Shown: positions 31,311-41,241, numbered from the stretch's first letter. The stretch: 64,000 nucleotides of DNA from Herbaspirillum robiniae (GCF_002213415.1 NZ_NJGU01000001.1:682001-746000); one strand, 5' to 3'. Notes: generated by a model not told the origin, from the letters alone. Numbers and translations are program-made.

Positions 31311-32768
31311 TCAGGCCAGCACCTTGACGCCGAAATCGACGCCGATGCCGGCCCACCACTCCTGCTCCTTCTGGAACCAGAAGCCGATGCTCGGGTGTTC
31401 CTTGATGTAGTCGCGCCGGATCTCCAGGTCGATCTTGCTCTTGAGCTTGACCTTGACCTTGTCCGGATCCAGCGTGATGTGCGAATGCATGAACATCACC
31501 GCCAGCCGCAGCGCCAGCACCGCCTTGGCGAAATCGACGTCGGCCAGCATCTCGCTGATCTTCTTCAGGTTGCCCTTCTGCCCCAGGATCAGCGTACTCA
31601 TCAGCTTCTGCTCGCGGGTGGTGAAACCGGGCAGGTCGGCATTGGCGATCATGTAGGCCGAATGCTTGTGGTAGCCGGTGGGCGACACCACCAGGCCGGT
31701 CTCGTGCAGCAAGGCGCCCCAGTAGAGATAGCGCGCATAGGAATCGGTGGCGGGCTTGAGCACCTGGAAGAAGCCCAGCGCGGTCTCGGCCACGCTGTGC
31801 GCGCGCGCGGCGTCGACATGGAAGCGGCGCGCGAAGTCTTCCACCGACAGCTCGCGGCGGTCGGACTGCGTGGCGCGCAGCTGCAGGTCCCACATCACGC
31901 CCATGCGCAGGCCGGCTTCAACCGGCGTGACGAACTCGATGCCGAACTCCTGCATGAAACCGATCAGCACCGCCAGCCCGCCCATGATGACGCCGGCGCG
32001 GTCCGGCTTCATGCCGTCCAGCTCGATCTGGCTGACATGGCCGAAATCGATCAGGCGCTGCATCAGGTCGTCCAGGCTGGACAGTGAAATGCGGCCGTCG
32101 CCCATGCCGTTGCGCTCGATGGTATCGGCGATCGCCCGCATGGTGCCGGACGAACCGTAGACGTTGATGCCTTCGCTGAAGCTGAACAGGTGCACCGCGT
32201 CCTCGACGTGCGAGCGTGCGGAGATGATGGCGCGCTCGAAGGCTGCCGCCGTGATGGCGCCGTCCGGGAAAAACGCCAGGCTCTGGTTGACCGTGCCGAT
32301 GCCGAAGGACTCGACATGGCGGATGTGGCCGCCCAGGCCGCGCACGACCTCGGTGGAGCCGCCGCCGATGTCGATCACCATGCGCTCTTCTTCCGGCTCG
32401 GCCAGCACGCCGGCCACGCCCATGTAGATCAGGCGCCCCTCTTCCTCGCCGGAGATGATTTCCACCGGGTAGCCGATGGCGCGCTCCAGCTCGGGCAGCA
32501 GCTCGTGCGAATTCCTGGCCACGCGCAGCGTGTTGGTCGCCACCACGCGCACGGCGTTGAGGGAGTAGTCGCGCAGGATGGCGCGAAAGCGCGTGAGCGA
32601 ATCGATGGCAGTCTTGCAGGCTTGCTCGGTCAGGTTGCCGTTCTTGTCGAGGCCGGCCGCCAGGCGAATGGGATCGCGCGCGCTCTTGATCACGCGGATG
32701 CCGCCGTCCTCATATTTGCCGATATGCAGACGAAAGCTGTTGGAACCGAGATCTACCGCTGCAAACAT
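31311..32768 (-). CDS. ppx: Exopolyphosphatase (Ppx/GppA family)
   Basis: 485 residues. It removes terminal phosphate from polyphosphate, and some relatives also act on pppGpp. The sugar-kinase/actin fold shows DLGSNSFRLHI at 6-16, GEEEGRLIY near 110, VIDIGGGSTEVV near 133 and YGSSGTMRAIADT; the C-terminal HD-like half (ALLHETGLVVSPTGYHKHS) is present. The length is about 30 residues below E. coli Ppx but normal for betaproteobacteria. No ppk gene is in this window. A near-perfect Pho box lies 105 bases upstream (32858-32891), so phosphate starvation very likely controls it. Confidence 0.94.
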   Translation of the reverse strand: MFAAVDLGSNSFRLHIGKYEDGGIRVIKSARDPIRLAAGLDKNGNLTEQACKTAIDSLTRFRAILRDYSLNAVRVVATNTLRVARNSHELLPELERAIGYPVEIISGEEEGRLIYMGVAGVLAEPEEERMVIDIGGGSTEVVRGLGGHIRHVESFGIGTVNQSLAFFPDGAITAAAFERAIISARSHVEDAVHLFSFSEGINVYGSSGTMRAIADTIERNGMGDGRISLSSLDDLMQRLIDFGHVSQIELDGMKPDRAGVIMGGLAVLIGFMQEFGIEFVTPVEAGLRMGVMWDLQLRATQSDRRELSVEDFARRFHVDAARAHSVAETALGFFQVLKPATDSYARYLYWGALLHETGLVVSPTGYHKHSAYMIANADLPGFTTREQKLMSTLILGQKGNLKKISEMLADVDFAKAVLALRLAVMFMHSHITLDPDKVKVKLKSKIDLEIRRDYIKEHPSIGFWFQKEQEWWAGIGVDFGVKVLA

Positions 32769-32857
32769 TCATTTCCTTCCGAAGTTGAATCCGGGACAGG
32801 GATCCGGACTTCAAAAATGCCTAAACAATTTAATCCGCTGCATGTGGCCGCCCAGAC

Positions 32858-32891
32858 AAGATAATCGGCTTCCATGACAGTTTAATGACAC
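32858..32891 (-). promoter_or_regulatory. Pho box and -10 of ppx
   Basis: The minus strand reads GTGTCAT-TAAA-CTGTCAT (complement of 32874-32891) against the PhoB consensus CTGTCAT-N4-CTGTCAT: one mismatch. Ten bases later comes TATCTT (complement of 32858-32863), exactly where the -10 of PhoB-activated promoters lies. The start would be near 32851, 83 bases before the ppx ATG. Confidence 0.85.
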
Positions 32892-33035
32892 CCTGCGCGC
32901 CGCGCCGGGCCGATTTGCGCCGGCCGCATCGCCGTATCGGCCGCCAGGCCGCGCGCAGCCTGTAAAATGGAGGATATCCGGGCGCCGTGTTGCGCCGCAA
33001 ATATTATTTTATACAATTTATCCTTTTCGCTTTCC

Positions 33036-33800
33036 ATGCCGGGCATTCTTTATCTGATCCCCAACACCCTGGGCCCCGTCGAACTCCCCGCCGAAGACGG
33101 CGCGCCGCATCCGCTGGACGCCATCATCCCGCGTGAAGTGCAGGCCATCGCCGCGCGCCTGGATTACTTCGTCGCCGAAAACGCCAAGACCACGCGCGCC
33201 TTCCTCAAGCTGCTGGCCAGCCGCCAGCCGCTGGCGAAGCCCATCCAGGAAATCGGCATCGCCGAGCTCAACGTCAACACCGCCGCGGCGGCGTTGCCGG
33301 CCTTGCTGGCGCCGCTGCTGGAAGGACGCGACGGTGGCCTGATTTCGGAAGCCGGCGTGCCGGCAGTGGCCGATCCCGGCGCCAACCTGGTGCGCCTGGC
33401 CCACCAGCGCGGTATCCAGGTGCGCCCGCTGGTGGGGCCGTCCTCGCTGCTGCTGGCGGTGATGGCCAGCGGCCTGAACGGCCAGAGCTTCGCCTTCAAC
33501 GGCTACCTGCCCACCGACGCCGAGGCGCGCGGCAAGCGCATCCGCCAACTGGAAGACCGTTCGCGCAAGGAGAAGCAGACCCAGCTGCTGATCGAAACGC
33601 CCTACCGCAACGCCGCCATGCTGGAAGCGCTGGCCGGCAACTGCCAGCCCGGCACGCTGGTCTGCGTGGCGACCGACCTCAGCCTGCCGACCGAGTCGGT
33701 GCGCACGCTGAGCGCGGCGCAATGGAAGACCGCGCTGGCGGCCGGCAAGGGGCCGGATTTCCACAAGAAGCCGACGGTGTTCCTGCTGCTGGCGGATTGA
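33036..33800 (+). CDS. RsmI-like SAM-dependent methyltransferase (tetrapyrrole methylase fold)
   Basis: 254 residues. The family traits are LYLIPNTLGPVELP at the start, LISEAGVPAVADPGANLVRLAHQ near 110 and VGPSSLLLAVMASGLNGQSFAFNGYLP near 140, matching the RsmI (16S rRNA 2'-O-methyltransferase of C1402) superfamily. It is shorter and more divergent at both ends than true RsmI, and belongs to the side branch often called SAM-dependent methyltransferase, so the rRNA target is not certain. ATG 33036 is chosen where similarity begins. Transcribed divergently from ppx; followed by a bidirectional terminator. Confidence 0.85.
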   Translation: MPGILYLIPNTLGPVELPAEDGAPHPLDAIIPREVQAIAARLDYFVAENAKTTRAFLKLLASRQPLAKPIQEIGIAELNVNTAAAALPALLAPLLEGRDGGLISEAGVPAVADPGANLVRLAHQRGIQVRPLVGPSSLLLAVMASGLNGQSFAFNGYLPTDAEARGKRIRQLEDRSRKEKQTQLLIETPYRNAAMLEALAGNCQPGTLVCVATDLSLPTESVRTLSAAQWKTALAAGKGPDFHKKPTVFLLLAD

Positions 33801-33833
33801 TCCCCTTGCCTGCGCGCAGATGACGGACAAAAG

Positions 33834-33867
33834 AAAAAGGCCGGCAGCGCATGCAGCCGGCCTTTTT
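33834..33867. terminator. Bidirectional terminator, methyltransferase gene / sppA
   Basis: AAAAAGGCCGGC pairs perfectly with GCCGGCCTTTTT around a 10-base loop. U-runs lie in both directions between convergent genes. Confidence 0.9.
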
Positions 33868-33885
33868 CGTTGAACCCTGCGAAAC

Positions 33886-34926
33886 TCAGCGCAACTGCGG
33901 CACCGAAGACGACATCAGCGTCTTGGCCATGCCCGCGCCGAAGGCCACGCCGAATTTCTTCAGCACGCGCTCCGACAGGTTCTCGGTCTGGGTATAGTCG
34001 ACCACGTCTTCGGCCTTGATGACGTCGCGCGCCACGCTGTCGACCGTGCCGTAGCCGTCGGCCAGGCCCAGCTCGACAGCCTTGGAGCCGGTCCACACCA
34101 GGCCGGAGAAGGTCTCCGGGGTTTCTTTCAGGCGCGTGCCGCGGCCCTGGCGCACCACTTCGATGAACTGCTGGTGGATCTCTTCCAGCATGGCCTGCGC
34201 GTATTCACGCTGCTTCGGGCTTTGCGGGCTGAACGGATCGAGGAAGCTCTTGTTCTCGCCCGCGGTCAGCAGGCGGCGTTCGACGCCCAGCTTGTCCATC
34301 AGGCCGGTGAAGCCGAAACCGTCCATCAGCACGCCCACCGAACCGATCAGGCTGGCCTTGTTGACGTAGATGCGGTCGGCCGCGGCGGCGATGTAGTAGC
34401 CGCCCGAAGCGCACATTTCCTCGACCACGACGTAGATCGGCTTCTTGGGATACTCCTTGCGCAGGCGGGTGATCTCGTCGTTGATCATGCCGGCCTGTAC
34501 GGGGCTGCCGCCGGGGCTGTTGATCTTGAGGATCACGCCGACCGAATCTGCGGCGGCGAAAGCCTTGTCCAGCGCGGGGATGACCACGCCGGCCGAACCC
34601 TGGCCTTCGGATTCGATGGTGCCGCGGATCTCGACCAGCGCCGTATGGGTGCCCAGCGGCTCGGCCTCGGTCTTGCCGTAGGTGAAGGCCAGCCACACGC
34701 CGAACACGATCGCCATCAGGATCACGATGCGGAAGAAGATGCCCCAACGGCGGCGCGCACGCTGTTCCTTGACCGCGAACAGCGCCAGTTTTTCGAGCAC
34801 GTCGCGCTCCCAGCCGGGCTTCTTGTCCTCGCGGGCGGGCTTGGGCGGCGTCACGCCGGCTTCAGGCGCAGGCGTGGCCTGCGGTTGCGGTTTCGATTCC
34901 GGATTTTCAAATTCGTTGTTGCTCAT
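33886..34926 (-). CDS. sppA: Signal peptide peptidase SppA (S49 family)
   Basis: 346 residues, short (36K-type) form. A proline-rich cytoplasmic N-terminus precedes one membrane helix near 68-86 (FFRIVILMAIVFGVWLAF). The S49 core follows: LKINSPGGSPVQAG, the nucleophile serine in EEMCASGGYYIAAAADRI, and SLIGSVGVLMDGF with the catalytic lysine probably in LLTAGENKSFLDPF. It degrades leftover signal peptides at the periplasmic face of the inner membrane. Last gene of the rluC-gph-Rieske-sppA operon, 59 bases after the Rieske stop. A TTG four codons upstream of the ATG at 34926 is unlikely. Confidence 0.93.
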   Translation of the reverse strand: MSNNEFENPESKPQPQATPAPEAGVTPPKPAREDKKPGWERDVLEKLALFAVKEQRARRRWGIFFRIVILMAIVFGVWLAFTYGKTEAEPLGTHTALVEIRGTIESEGQGSAGVVIPALDKAFAAADSVGVILKINSPGGSPVQAGMINDEITRLRKEYPKKPIYVVVEEMCASGGYYIAAAADRIYVNKASLIGSVGVLMDGFGFTGLMDKLGVERRLLTAGENKSFLDPFSPQSPKQREYAQAMLEEIHQQFIEVVRQGRGTRLKETPETFSGLVWTGSKAVELGLADGYGTVDSVARDVIKAEDVVDYTQTENLSERVLKKFGVAFGAGMAKTLMSSSVPQLR

Positions 34927-34985
34927 AGGCTCACTCAAAGCGGCGCGGCGGCCGGCGGCCGTCCTGCGCTAATTCCCCAAAAGGC

Positions 34986-35360
34986 TCATGCCCCGGCGGG
35001 CTTGACGATCTCGTCCGGGCGCCAATAGATCTGCCCGTCCCGCTCCACCGTCATGATCTTACGCAAATGCGCGCCGGTACAAGGACCGCCCTCGCATTTC
35101 CCCGTATCGGGCGCATAAACCGCGCCATGTGTTGCGCACATGAGATACAGGCCGCTGGATTCGAAGAACTCGCCCTCGGCCCAGTCCAGCTCCACCGGCA
35201 CATGCGCGCAGCGGTTCAGGTAGCCGAACACCGCGCCGCCGTAGCGCACCACGAAGCCGGTGGCGTCGTCGCCATGGACCATCACGGGAAAGCGCTTGCC
35301 CAGTCCGCCCTCGACGATGTCGGAGGAAGCGCAGATCAGGATCTCGGTCGGGCTGTTCAT
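34986..35360 (-). CDS. Rieske [2Fe-2S] ferredoxin-like protein
   Basis: 124 residues. The Rieske cluster boxes are CAHVPVELDW (C-x-H) near 54 and CATHGAVYAPDTGKCEGGPC (C-x2-H) near 77, the spacing of soluble Rieske ferredoxins and of NirD/dioxygenase-type electron carriers. No membrane anchor is present. The electron donor and acceptor are unknown. It lies between gph and sppA in one operon (35 bases after gph), an order that recurs in betaproteobacteria but whose functional meaning is unclear. Start at ATG 35360 (MNSPTEILI). Confidence 0.9.
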   Translation of the reverse strand: MNSPTEILICASSDIVEGGLGKRFPVMVHGDDATGFVVRYGGAVFGYLNRCAHVPVELDWAEGEFFESSGLYLMCATHGAVYAPDTGKCEGGPCTGAHLRKIMTVERDGQIYWRPDEIVKPAGA

Positions 35361-35395
35361 TGGCAATGGCTGTGAATGGCGTGGAAAACGGCGGC

Positions 35396-36055
35396 TCAGG
35401 CGTTATCGGTCAGCCACTGGTGCAGCTCGCGGATGGATTTGGCCGAATACAGCGGCGCCAGCTCGTGCAGCTGGGTCGCCGGATGCGCGCCGAACTCGAC
35501 CGCCACGCCCTTGGCGCCGGCATTGATGGCCATCTGCAGGTCATGCGTGGTGTCGCCGACCATCACGGTGCGGTGCATGTCCTGCCCCAGCTCGCGGGTC
35601 AGCTCCTGCAGCATCGCCGGATGTGGCTTGGAGAAGGTCTCGTCGGCGCAGCGCGTGGCGTCGAACACCGACAGCAGGCCGGTGCTGTTCATCGCACGGT
35701 TGAGCCCGACGCGGCTCTTGCCGGTGGCCACCGCCAGGAAATAGCCCTGCTGCGACAGGTCGGCCAGCATCTCGGGCACGCCGTCGAACAGCGTCAGGTC
35801 CTTGTCCTGCCCCAGGTAATGGTGGCGATAACGCTCGACGATGCGCGGATAGTATTTGGGATCGACGTCAGGGATCGCCGCCTGCATGGCGTCCTGCAGG
35901 CCCAGGCCGATCACGTAGGATGCGGCGCTCTTGTCGGGAATCGGCAGGCCGAGGTCGCGCGCGGCGGCCTGGATGCAGCGCACGATGGTCGAGGTGCTGT
36001 CCATCAGGGTGCCGTCCCAGTCGAAGACGATCAGGTCGAATTGCTTTCTTGCCAT
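35396..36055 (-). CDS. HAD-family hydrolase (Gph/phosphoglycolate-phosphatase-like)
   Basis: 219 residues. HAD-IA phosphatase with motif I FDWDGTLMDST at 10-20 (catalytic Asp), motif II VATGKSR near 110, motif III Lys in FSKPHPAML and motif IV VMVGDTTHDLQMA. The cap domain between motifs I and II is helical, of the phosphoglycolate-phosphatase size. The exact substrate is unknown; genes beside rluC are often named gph on position alone. It is the second gene of the operon, 109 bases after rluC and 35 before the Rieske gene. Confidence 0.9.
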   Translation of the reverse strand: MARKQFDLIVFDWDGTLMDSTSTIVRCIQAAARDLGLPIPDKSAASYVIGLGLQDAMQAAIPDVDPKYYPRIVERYRHHYLGQDKDLTLFDGVPEMLADLSQQGYFLAVATGKSRVGLNRAMNSTGLLSVFDATRCADETFSKPHPAMLQELTRELGQDMHRTVMVGDTTHDLQMAINAGAKGVAVEFGAHPATQLHELAPLYSAKSIRELHQWLTDNA

Positions 36056-36164
36056 GTTTGTTTTCGCTTTGCTCAGTGGCCGGCGAGGTTCAACCGGCGG
36101 ACTTGCGTATCTGTTAATTCCCGGCAGAAAGTATCACATCCCGGCCGACTGCGGCATCCCTGAT

Positions 36165-37232
36165 TCAAGCTTCCCCGTCGTCGCCGATTCCGGCCGGCAA
36201 TGTTTCATCGTCGCCGGCCTCCTGCAGGCTGCGCAGGAAGTTTTCGCATTCCTGCGGCAAGGCCGCCTTCAGGGTCACCTTCTCGCCGCTCTCGGGATGG
36301 GTGAAGGTGATGCGCCAGGCATGCAGGAACATGCGCTTGAAGGCGATGCGGCGGCCATCGGCCTTCTGCATCGCCTTGTTCAGGGCGAAATCGCCGTACT
36401 TGTCGTCGCCCACGATGGGAAAACCGCTGGAAGACAGGTGCACCCGGATCTGATGCGTGCGACCGGTCTTCAGTTCAGCTTCCAGCAGCGCGAATTCGCC
36501 GAAGCGGCGCATCAGGGAAAACACCGTATGCGAAGGCTGGCCGTCGGCCTGCACCCGCACCCGGCGTTCGCCGTCGGGCGTGCTGTACTTGAACAGCGGC
36601 AACTTCACGTGCTGGCGCGCGTTCTTCCAGTCGCCCTGCACCAGCGTCAGGTAGCGCTTGTCGGTGACGCCGTCGCGCATCTGGTCGTGCAGGTTGGTCA
36701 ATGCGGAGCGCTTCTTGGCGATCAGCAGCACGCCGGAGGTGTCGCGATCCAGGCGGTGCACCAGTTCCAGGAACTTGGCCTGGGGACGCGCGGCGCGCAG
36801 TTGCTCGATGACGCCGTAGCTCACGCCGGAACCGCCGTGCACGGCCACGCCGGCCGGCTTGTCGATCACCAGCATGTGGCTGTCTTCGAGCAGGATGCGG
36901 AATTCGGCGCCGGGAACGATGTTCTCTTGCCTCTCCGCAACTCGTATTGGCGGCACGCGCACGACGTCGCCTTCGACCAGGCGATAGGTCTGGTCGATGC
37001 GGCCCTTGTTGACCCGCACCTCTCCCGAACGCAGCACGCGGTAGATATGGCTCTTGGGAACGCCTTTGCAGATCCGTAGCAGGAAATTGTCGATCCGTTG
37101 CCCCGACTCTTCCTCGGAAATGGTCAGCAATTGCACCTGAGGGACATTCTGCGAGGCTGTTGCGCTCCCGGAAGGCGCCGCCCCTTTGGCGGATTCAGAA
37201 GCCCCCCTAGAAAATCTCGCTAAGTCCTTCAT
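36165..37232 (-). CDS. rluC: 23S rRNA pseudouridine synthase RluC
   Basis: 355 residues. It makes pseudouridines 955, 2504 and 2580 of 23S rRNA (E. coli numbering). An N-terminal S4 RNA-binding domain (~45-105: RIDNFLLRICKGVPKSHIY, GEVRVNKGRI) precedes the catalytic RluA-type domain with HRLDRDTSG near 159 (catalytic Asp) and GRTHQIRVHL near 265. The first ~35 residues are an extra low-complexity Ser/Ala segment relative to E. coli. There is no Shine-Dalgarno before ATG 37232, and an AT-rich TATATA lies only a few bases away, so translation may start later or on a leaderless message. Divergent from rne, as in E. coli. Confidence 0.95.
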   Translation of the reverse strand: MKDLARFSRGASESAKGAAPSGSATASQNVPQVQLLTISEEESGQRIDNFLLRICKGVPKSHIYRVLRSGEVRVNKGRIDQTYRLVEGDVVRVPPIRVAERQENIVPGAEFRILLEDSHMLVIDKPAGVAVHGGSGVSYGVIEQLRAARPQAKFLELVHRLDRDTSGVLLIAKKRSALTNLHDQMRDGVTDKRYLTLVQGDWKNARQHVKLPLFKYSTPDGERRVRVQADGQPSHTVFSLMRRFGEFALLEAELKTGRTHQIRVHLSSSGFPIVGDDKYGDFALNKAMQKADGRRIAFKRMFLHAWRITFTHPESGEKVTLKAALPQECENFLRSLQEAGDDETLPAGIGDDGEA

Positions 37233-38067
37233 TTTGAATATATAATCGATCGACGCTGGTCAAAAAACCGCGTCAGTAGAATAAAAAGGAACATTCTACA
37301 CAAGAGGAGACTTCGTCAGCCTCGCTCCTTTGCAAAATAGACGAAGGGGGCCCCGAAAACCACGACGCGCGGCAAGGCAGACGCAAAAAAACGCACTGCA
37401 ACGGCTCAATCGGAATCGATCAACGAGCCGTGAATGCCACCGTCCTGATTGACGTAAGGCCTCGAAAACGAGTACGCACCTTCCCTGCGCGAGTCCAGTT
37501 TGCACCGCAGTTGCAATCGGATAACGCACTTGGAAGTGGAACAGATTTGTTTGGATCATCAGGATAAAAGTCTGGCAAGACTCGCATCCGGTGTTCCGGT
37601 TTCCGGACCGCAGCGCACAGCCCCCAGGCGAAAAGCAGCGCAGGAGACGGCAGGCCCACACGGCCCCTCCCGCCTCCCGCAGCGCATCGCACAGGGCCAT
37701 GCCTCGGACGCAACCGGTTCATCGCGAAGCTTGCCGGTTGATGCAGTAAAACCCGATCGCCGTCGCCAACCCTTATTACTATGTTTCGTTTGGCTTCACA
37801 GACCAGCTTACCGTCCGCAGCAGCCTGCGCGACCGCCTATGGCGGAGCGCGCGGCGCGGATACGGCGCTGCCCGGCGATCCGGCCCGCTGCATCCGCGCC
37901 CCGTTGTGCTTGAGTGCCTCATCAGCTTGATACGAGCTGCACTCCACACAGTAAGGCAATTCCCTTCCCCAATCACTTCGTTCTCGCGTACATCCCCTGT
38001 ACCTTTTGGCGCCGCATCCGAACCGGATCGCGCCATTTGAAGGATCTTCGGATCCCGGAGTGAAAAC
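37233..38067 (+). other. Long rluC-rne intergenic region, probable rne 5' leader
   Basis: 835 bases without a convincing gene: the short frames found here have no family features, and the only long one is antisense. It holds a -10-like TATAAT at 37241-37246 and TAGAAT at 37277-37282, then several inverted repeats, including CTTCGTC/GACGAAG (37311-37317 with 37340-37346) and ACGGCTC/GAGCCGT (37401-37407 with 37425-37431). In E. coli rne also has a long structured leader through which RNase E limits its own mRNA. An equivalent role here is inference. Confidence 0.5.
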
Positions 38068-41000
38068 ATGAAACGTATGTTGTTCAACGCTACGCAGCAG
38101 GAAGAACTGCGCGTAGCGATCGTTGACGGTCAGAAACTGATCGACATCGATATCGAAACGACTGGACGCGAACAGCGCAAGTCCAACATCTACAAGGGCG
38201 TCATCACCCGCATCGAGCCCTCGCTCGAAGCCTGCTTCGTCAACTACGGCGAAGAGCGCCATGGCTTCCTGCCGTTCAAGGAAGTGGCCCGCTCCTACTT
38301 CAAGGAAGGCATCGACGTCCGCAACGCGACCATCAAGGAAGCGCTGCGCGAAGGCCAGGAAATCATCGTCCAGGTCGAAAAGGAAGAGCGCGGCAACAAG
38401 GGCGCCGCCCTGACCTCCTTCATCTCGCTGGCCGGCCGCTACCTGGTGCTGATGCCCAACAACCCGCGCGGCGGCGGCGTCTCCCGCCGGGTCGAAGGCG
38501 AAGACCGCCAGGAACTGCGCGAAACCATGGACAAATTGGACCTGCCCACCGGCATGTCCGTCATCGCCCGCACCGCCGGCATCGGCCGCAACGTCGACGA
38601 GCTGCAGTGGGACCTGAACTACCTGATGCAACTGTGGCGCGCCATCGAAGGCGCCGGCCAGTCCGCTTCGGGCGCCTTCCTGATCTACCAGGAATCCTCG
38701 CTGGTCATCCGCGCCATCCGCGACTACTTCCAGCCCGACATCGGCGAAATCCTGATCGACACCGACGACATCCACGACCAGGCCCAGCAGTTCATGGCCC
38801 ACGTGATGCCGGACATGGTCCATCGCGTCAAGCGCTACCGCGACGACGTGCCGCTGTTCTCGCGCTTCCAGATCGAACATCAGATCGAAACCGCCTACTC
38901 GCGCACCGTGCCGCTGCCTTCGGGCGGCGCCATCGTGATCGACCACACCGAAGCCCTGGTTTCGGTCGACGTCAACTCGGCGCGCGCCACCCGCGGCAGC
39001 GACATCGAGACCACCGCGTTCTACACCAACCTTGAAGCGGCCGACGAAGTGGCCCGCCAGCTGCGCTTGCGCGACCTGGGCGGCCTGATCGTGATCGACT
39101 TCATCGACATGGAGAACAGCAAGAACCAGCGCGAAGTCGAAGGCCGCCTGAAAGACGCCCTGCACCACGACCGCGCCCGCGTCCAGATGGGCAAGATCTC
39201 GCGCTTCGGCCTGATGGAACTGTCGCGCCAGCGCCTGCGCCCGTCGCTGTCCGAAGGCAGCCACGTGACCTGCCCGCGCTGCAACGGCACCGGCCACATC
39301 CGCGATACCGAATCCTCCGCCCTGCAGGTCCTGCGCATCATCCAGGAAGAGGCGATGAAGGAAAACTCGGCCGCCATCCATGTGCAGGCGCCGGTGGACG
39401 TCGCCGCCTTCCTGTTGAACGAGAAGCGCGGCGAAATCCTGAAGATCGAGACGCGCCATCGCGTCACGGTCATCATGATCCCCAACAAGCACCTGGAAAC
39501 CCCGCACTACAAGATGGAACGGATCAAGCACGACGATCCGCGCCTGGACGACGCCCAAGCCAGCTACGCCATGGCCGAGCAGGCCGACACCGACATCGGC
39601 TACAACAAGCGCCAGAAGGAAGACGTCAAGCCGCGCCAGGAAGCCGTGGTCAAGGGCATCACCCCCGACCAGCCGGCCCCGATCGTCGAGCGCAAGGTCG
39701 CCGAACCGGTCGCCGCTCCCGTGCCGCCGCCGACGCTGGCGCCGGAATCGGGCCTGCTGGGCAAGATCTTCAGCTTCTTCCGCAAGAAGCCGGTCGCCCC
39801 CGCCCCTGCGCCCGCCCCGGTCGAAGCCAAGGCGCCGGCCAAGCGCGAAGGCGAACGCAGCAGCCGCAACAACCGCGACCGTAACGGCCGCAACCGCAAC
39901 GAGCGCAACGGCGAACGCCCGCAACGCGGCCGCGACGGCGCCCCGGCGGCAGCCGAACTGAAGGCCGGCGAAGCCGTGGAAGGCAAGCAGCCGCGCCAGC
40001 CGCGTCCTCCGCGCGAACCCAAGGAAGGCCGTGAACCGCGCGAGCCGCGTGAGATCCAGGCCCGCGAAGGCCAGGAGCAGAAGGAGCCGCGCCGCAACGA
40101 GCCACGCGAAGGCCGCGAGCCGCGCGAGGCCCGCGAACCGCGTGAAGGCCGTGAACAGCGCGAACCGCGTGAACCGCGCCAGCCGCGTGAACCTCGCGCA
40201 CCGCGTGGCGAACGCAAGGAAGCCAAGTCCGAGGAAGGCCTGCCGCTGGAAGCAGCACTGGCCGCCGGCGCCGCAACTGCCGGCGTGGCAGTGGCCGCAG
40301 GCGCCGTTGCCATCGCCAACGATGAGCAGGCTGCGCAGGTCGAAGGCGCACAAGTCGAGGCCGGCGAAGGCGCGGAAGGCGCCGAAGGCGGTTCCGAACC
40401 GCGTCGCCGCCGCCGTCGTGGCGGTCGCAACCGTCATCGCCGCGAACGCGACGAAAACGGCAACCTGATCGACAACGGCGAAGGCAATGCCGAGGCCGGC
40501 GAAGAAGCCGCTGAAGGCGCCGAAACCGCCGTCGCCGCCGATGCGGCGGCAGTGGAAGCCGCTCCGGTGGCAGCCCCGGTCGAGGTGGCGCAAGCCGCCG
40601 TGGCCCAGGCCTCCTTCACCGAATCGCCGGTGCCGCAGCAAGCGGCCGACACCCCGGCAGCTGCCCCCGCGCAAACCGCCGCCACCGTCGAAAGCGGCGT
40701 GAACTCGGTGGAAGCCGTGGCCGCAGCGGCAGCCGAGGCAACCGAAGCCGTCTTCGCACGCAGCGAGCCGATCGAGCCGGCAGCGCCGTCGATCGACGCC
40801 AGCTTCGCGCCCGCCCCGGCCTTCGAGCCGGTGCAGGCGCCGGTCGAAGCCCCGGCCGCGTCGGAAGCCCCGGTTGAAGTCGCGCCGGCAGCAGCGCCGC
40901 AGCAGATCAGCCTGCTGGATGCGGTGGAAGCCGCTCCCGCGCCCCAGGCAGCCGCTCCGGTAGCCCCGGCCGCTGCTGCACCGGCGCAAGCCGGCGGCAA

Positions 41001-41196
41001 TGGCGCCCAGTGGGACTCGCTGAACCAGATGCTGTCGCAAGCCGGCCTGACCCTGGCGACCACCGATCCGGTGAAACTGCGCGCAGCGCAGGAAGCCTCG
41101 GCCGCCATCGTGCCGGCGCCGCGCGTGCCGCGCGAGCGCAAGCCGCTGCCGCCGCAGTCGACCGATCCTCTGGTCCAGGTGGAAACCCGCCGTTGA
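38068..41196 (+). CDS. rne: Ribonuclease E
   Basis: 1042 residues, full-size RNase E, which starts mRNA decay and processes rRNA and tRNA precursors. The N-terminal catalytic half has the S1 domain (~35-120, [19 protein letters not shown]), the 5'-sensor region, the catalytic aspartates in [19 protein letters not shown] and [11 protein letters not shown], and the zinc link CPRCNGTGH near 402. After ~510 comes a disordered C-terminal half: an arginine/glutamate/proline repeat (RE-P units, ~650-715), basic [14 protein letters not shown], then a long Ala/Pro/Glu tail, the usual scaffold for the degradosome. CGGAGTG lies before the ATG. A terminator follows. Confidence 0.97.
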   Translation: MKRMLFNATQQEELRVAIVDGQKLIDIDIETTGREQRKSNIYKGVITRIEPSLEACFVNYGEERHGFLPFKEVARSYFKEGIDVRNATIKEALREGQEIIVQVEKEERGNKGAALTSFISLAGRYLVLMPNNPRGGGVSRRVEGEDRQELRETMDKLDLPTGMSVIARTAGIGRNVDELQWDLNYLMQLWRAIEGAGQSASGAFLIYQESSLVIRAIRDYFQPDIGEILIDTDDIHDQAQQFMAHVMPDMVHRVKRYRDDVPLFSRFQIEHQIETAYSRTVPLPSGGAIVIDHTEALVSVDVNSARATRGSDIETTAFYTNLEAADEVARQLRLRDLGGLIVIDFIDMENSKNQREVEGRLKDALHHDRARVQMGKISRFGLMELSRQRLRPSLSEGSHVTCPRCNGTGHIRDTESSALQVLRIIQEEAMKENSAAIHVQAPVDVAAFLLNEKRGEILKIETRHRVTVIMIPNKHLETPHYKMERIKHDDPRLDDAQASYAMAEQADTDIGYNKRQKEDVKPRQEAVVKGITPDQPAPIVERKVAEPVAAPVPPPTLAPESGLLGKIFSFFRKKPVAPAPAPAPVEAKAPAKREGERSSRNNRDRNGRNRNERNGERPQRGRDGAPAAAELKAGEAVEGKQPRQPRPPREPKEGREPREPREIQAREGQEQKEPRRNEPREGREPREAREPREGREQREPREPRQPREPRAPRGERKEAKSEEGLPLEAALAAGAATAGVAVAAGAVAIANDEQAAQVEGAQVEAGEGAEGAEGGSEPRRRRRRGGRNRHRRERDENGNLIDNGEGNAEAGEEAAEGAETAVAADAAAVEAAPVAAPVEVAQAAVAQASFTESPVPQQAADTPAAAPAQTAATVESGVNSVEAVAAAAAEATEAVFARSEPIEPAAPSIDASFAPAPAFEPVQAPVEAPAASEAPVEVAPAAAPQQISLLDAVEAAPAPQAAAPVAPAAAAPAQAGGNGAQWDSLNQMLSQAGLTLATTDPVKLRAAQEASAAIVPAPRVPRERKPLPPQSTDPLVQVETRR
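40012..40215 (+). repeat. In-frame Arg-Glu-Pro repeat within rne
   Basis: About 200 bases of degenerate short repeats of the type CGCGAACCG/CGTGAAGGC encoding EPRE/EGRE/EPRQ units in the non-catalytic half of RNase E. Expected to be disordered and RNA-binding. Such units may vary in number between strains. Confidence 0.75.
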
Positions 41197-41215
41197 TCGG
41201 CCTGAGGGCAGGATG

Positions 41216-41241
41216 AAAAAGGGAGCTTCGGCTCCCTTTTT
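41216..41241. terminator. Terminator of rne
   Basis: AAAAAGGGAGC-TTCG-GCTCCCTTTTT: a perfect 11-bp stem with a stable UUCG tetraloop and U-run, 19 bases after the rne stop. Confidence 0.92.

Noticed and set aside
37218-37246. A complete -35/-10 promoter at TATAAT 37241 for rne
   Set aside because: No acceptable -35 hexamer lies 16-18 bases upstream; kept only as a -10-like element in the leader description.
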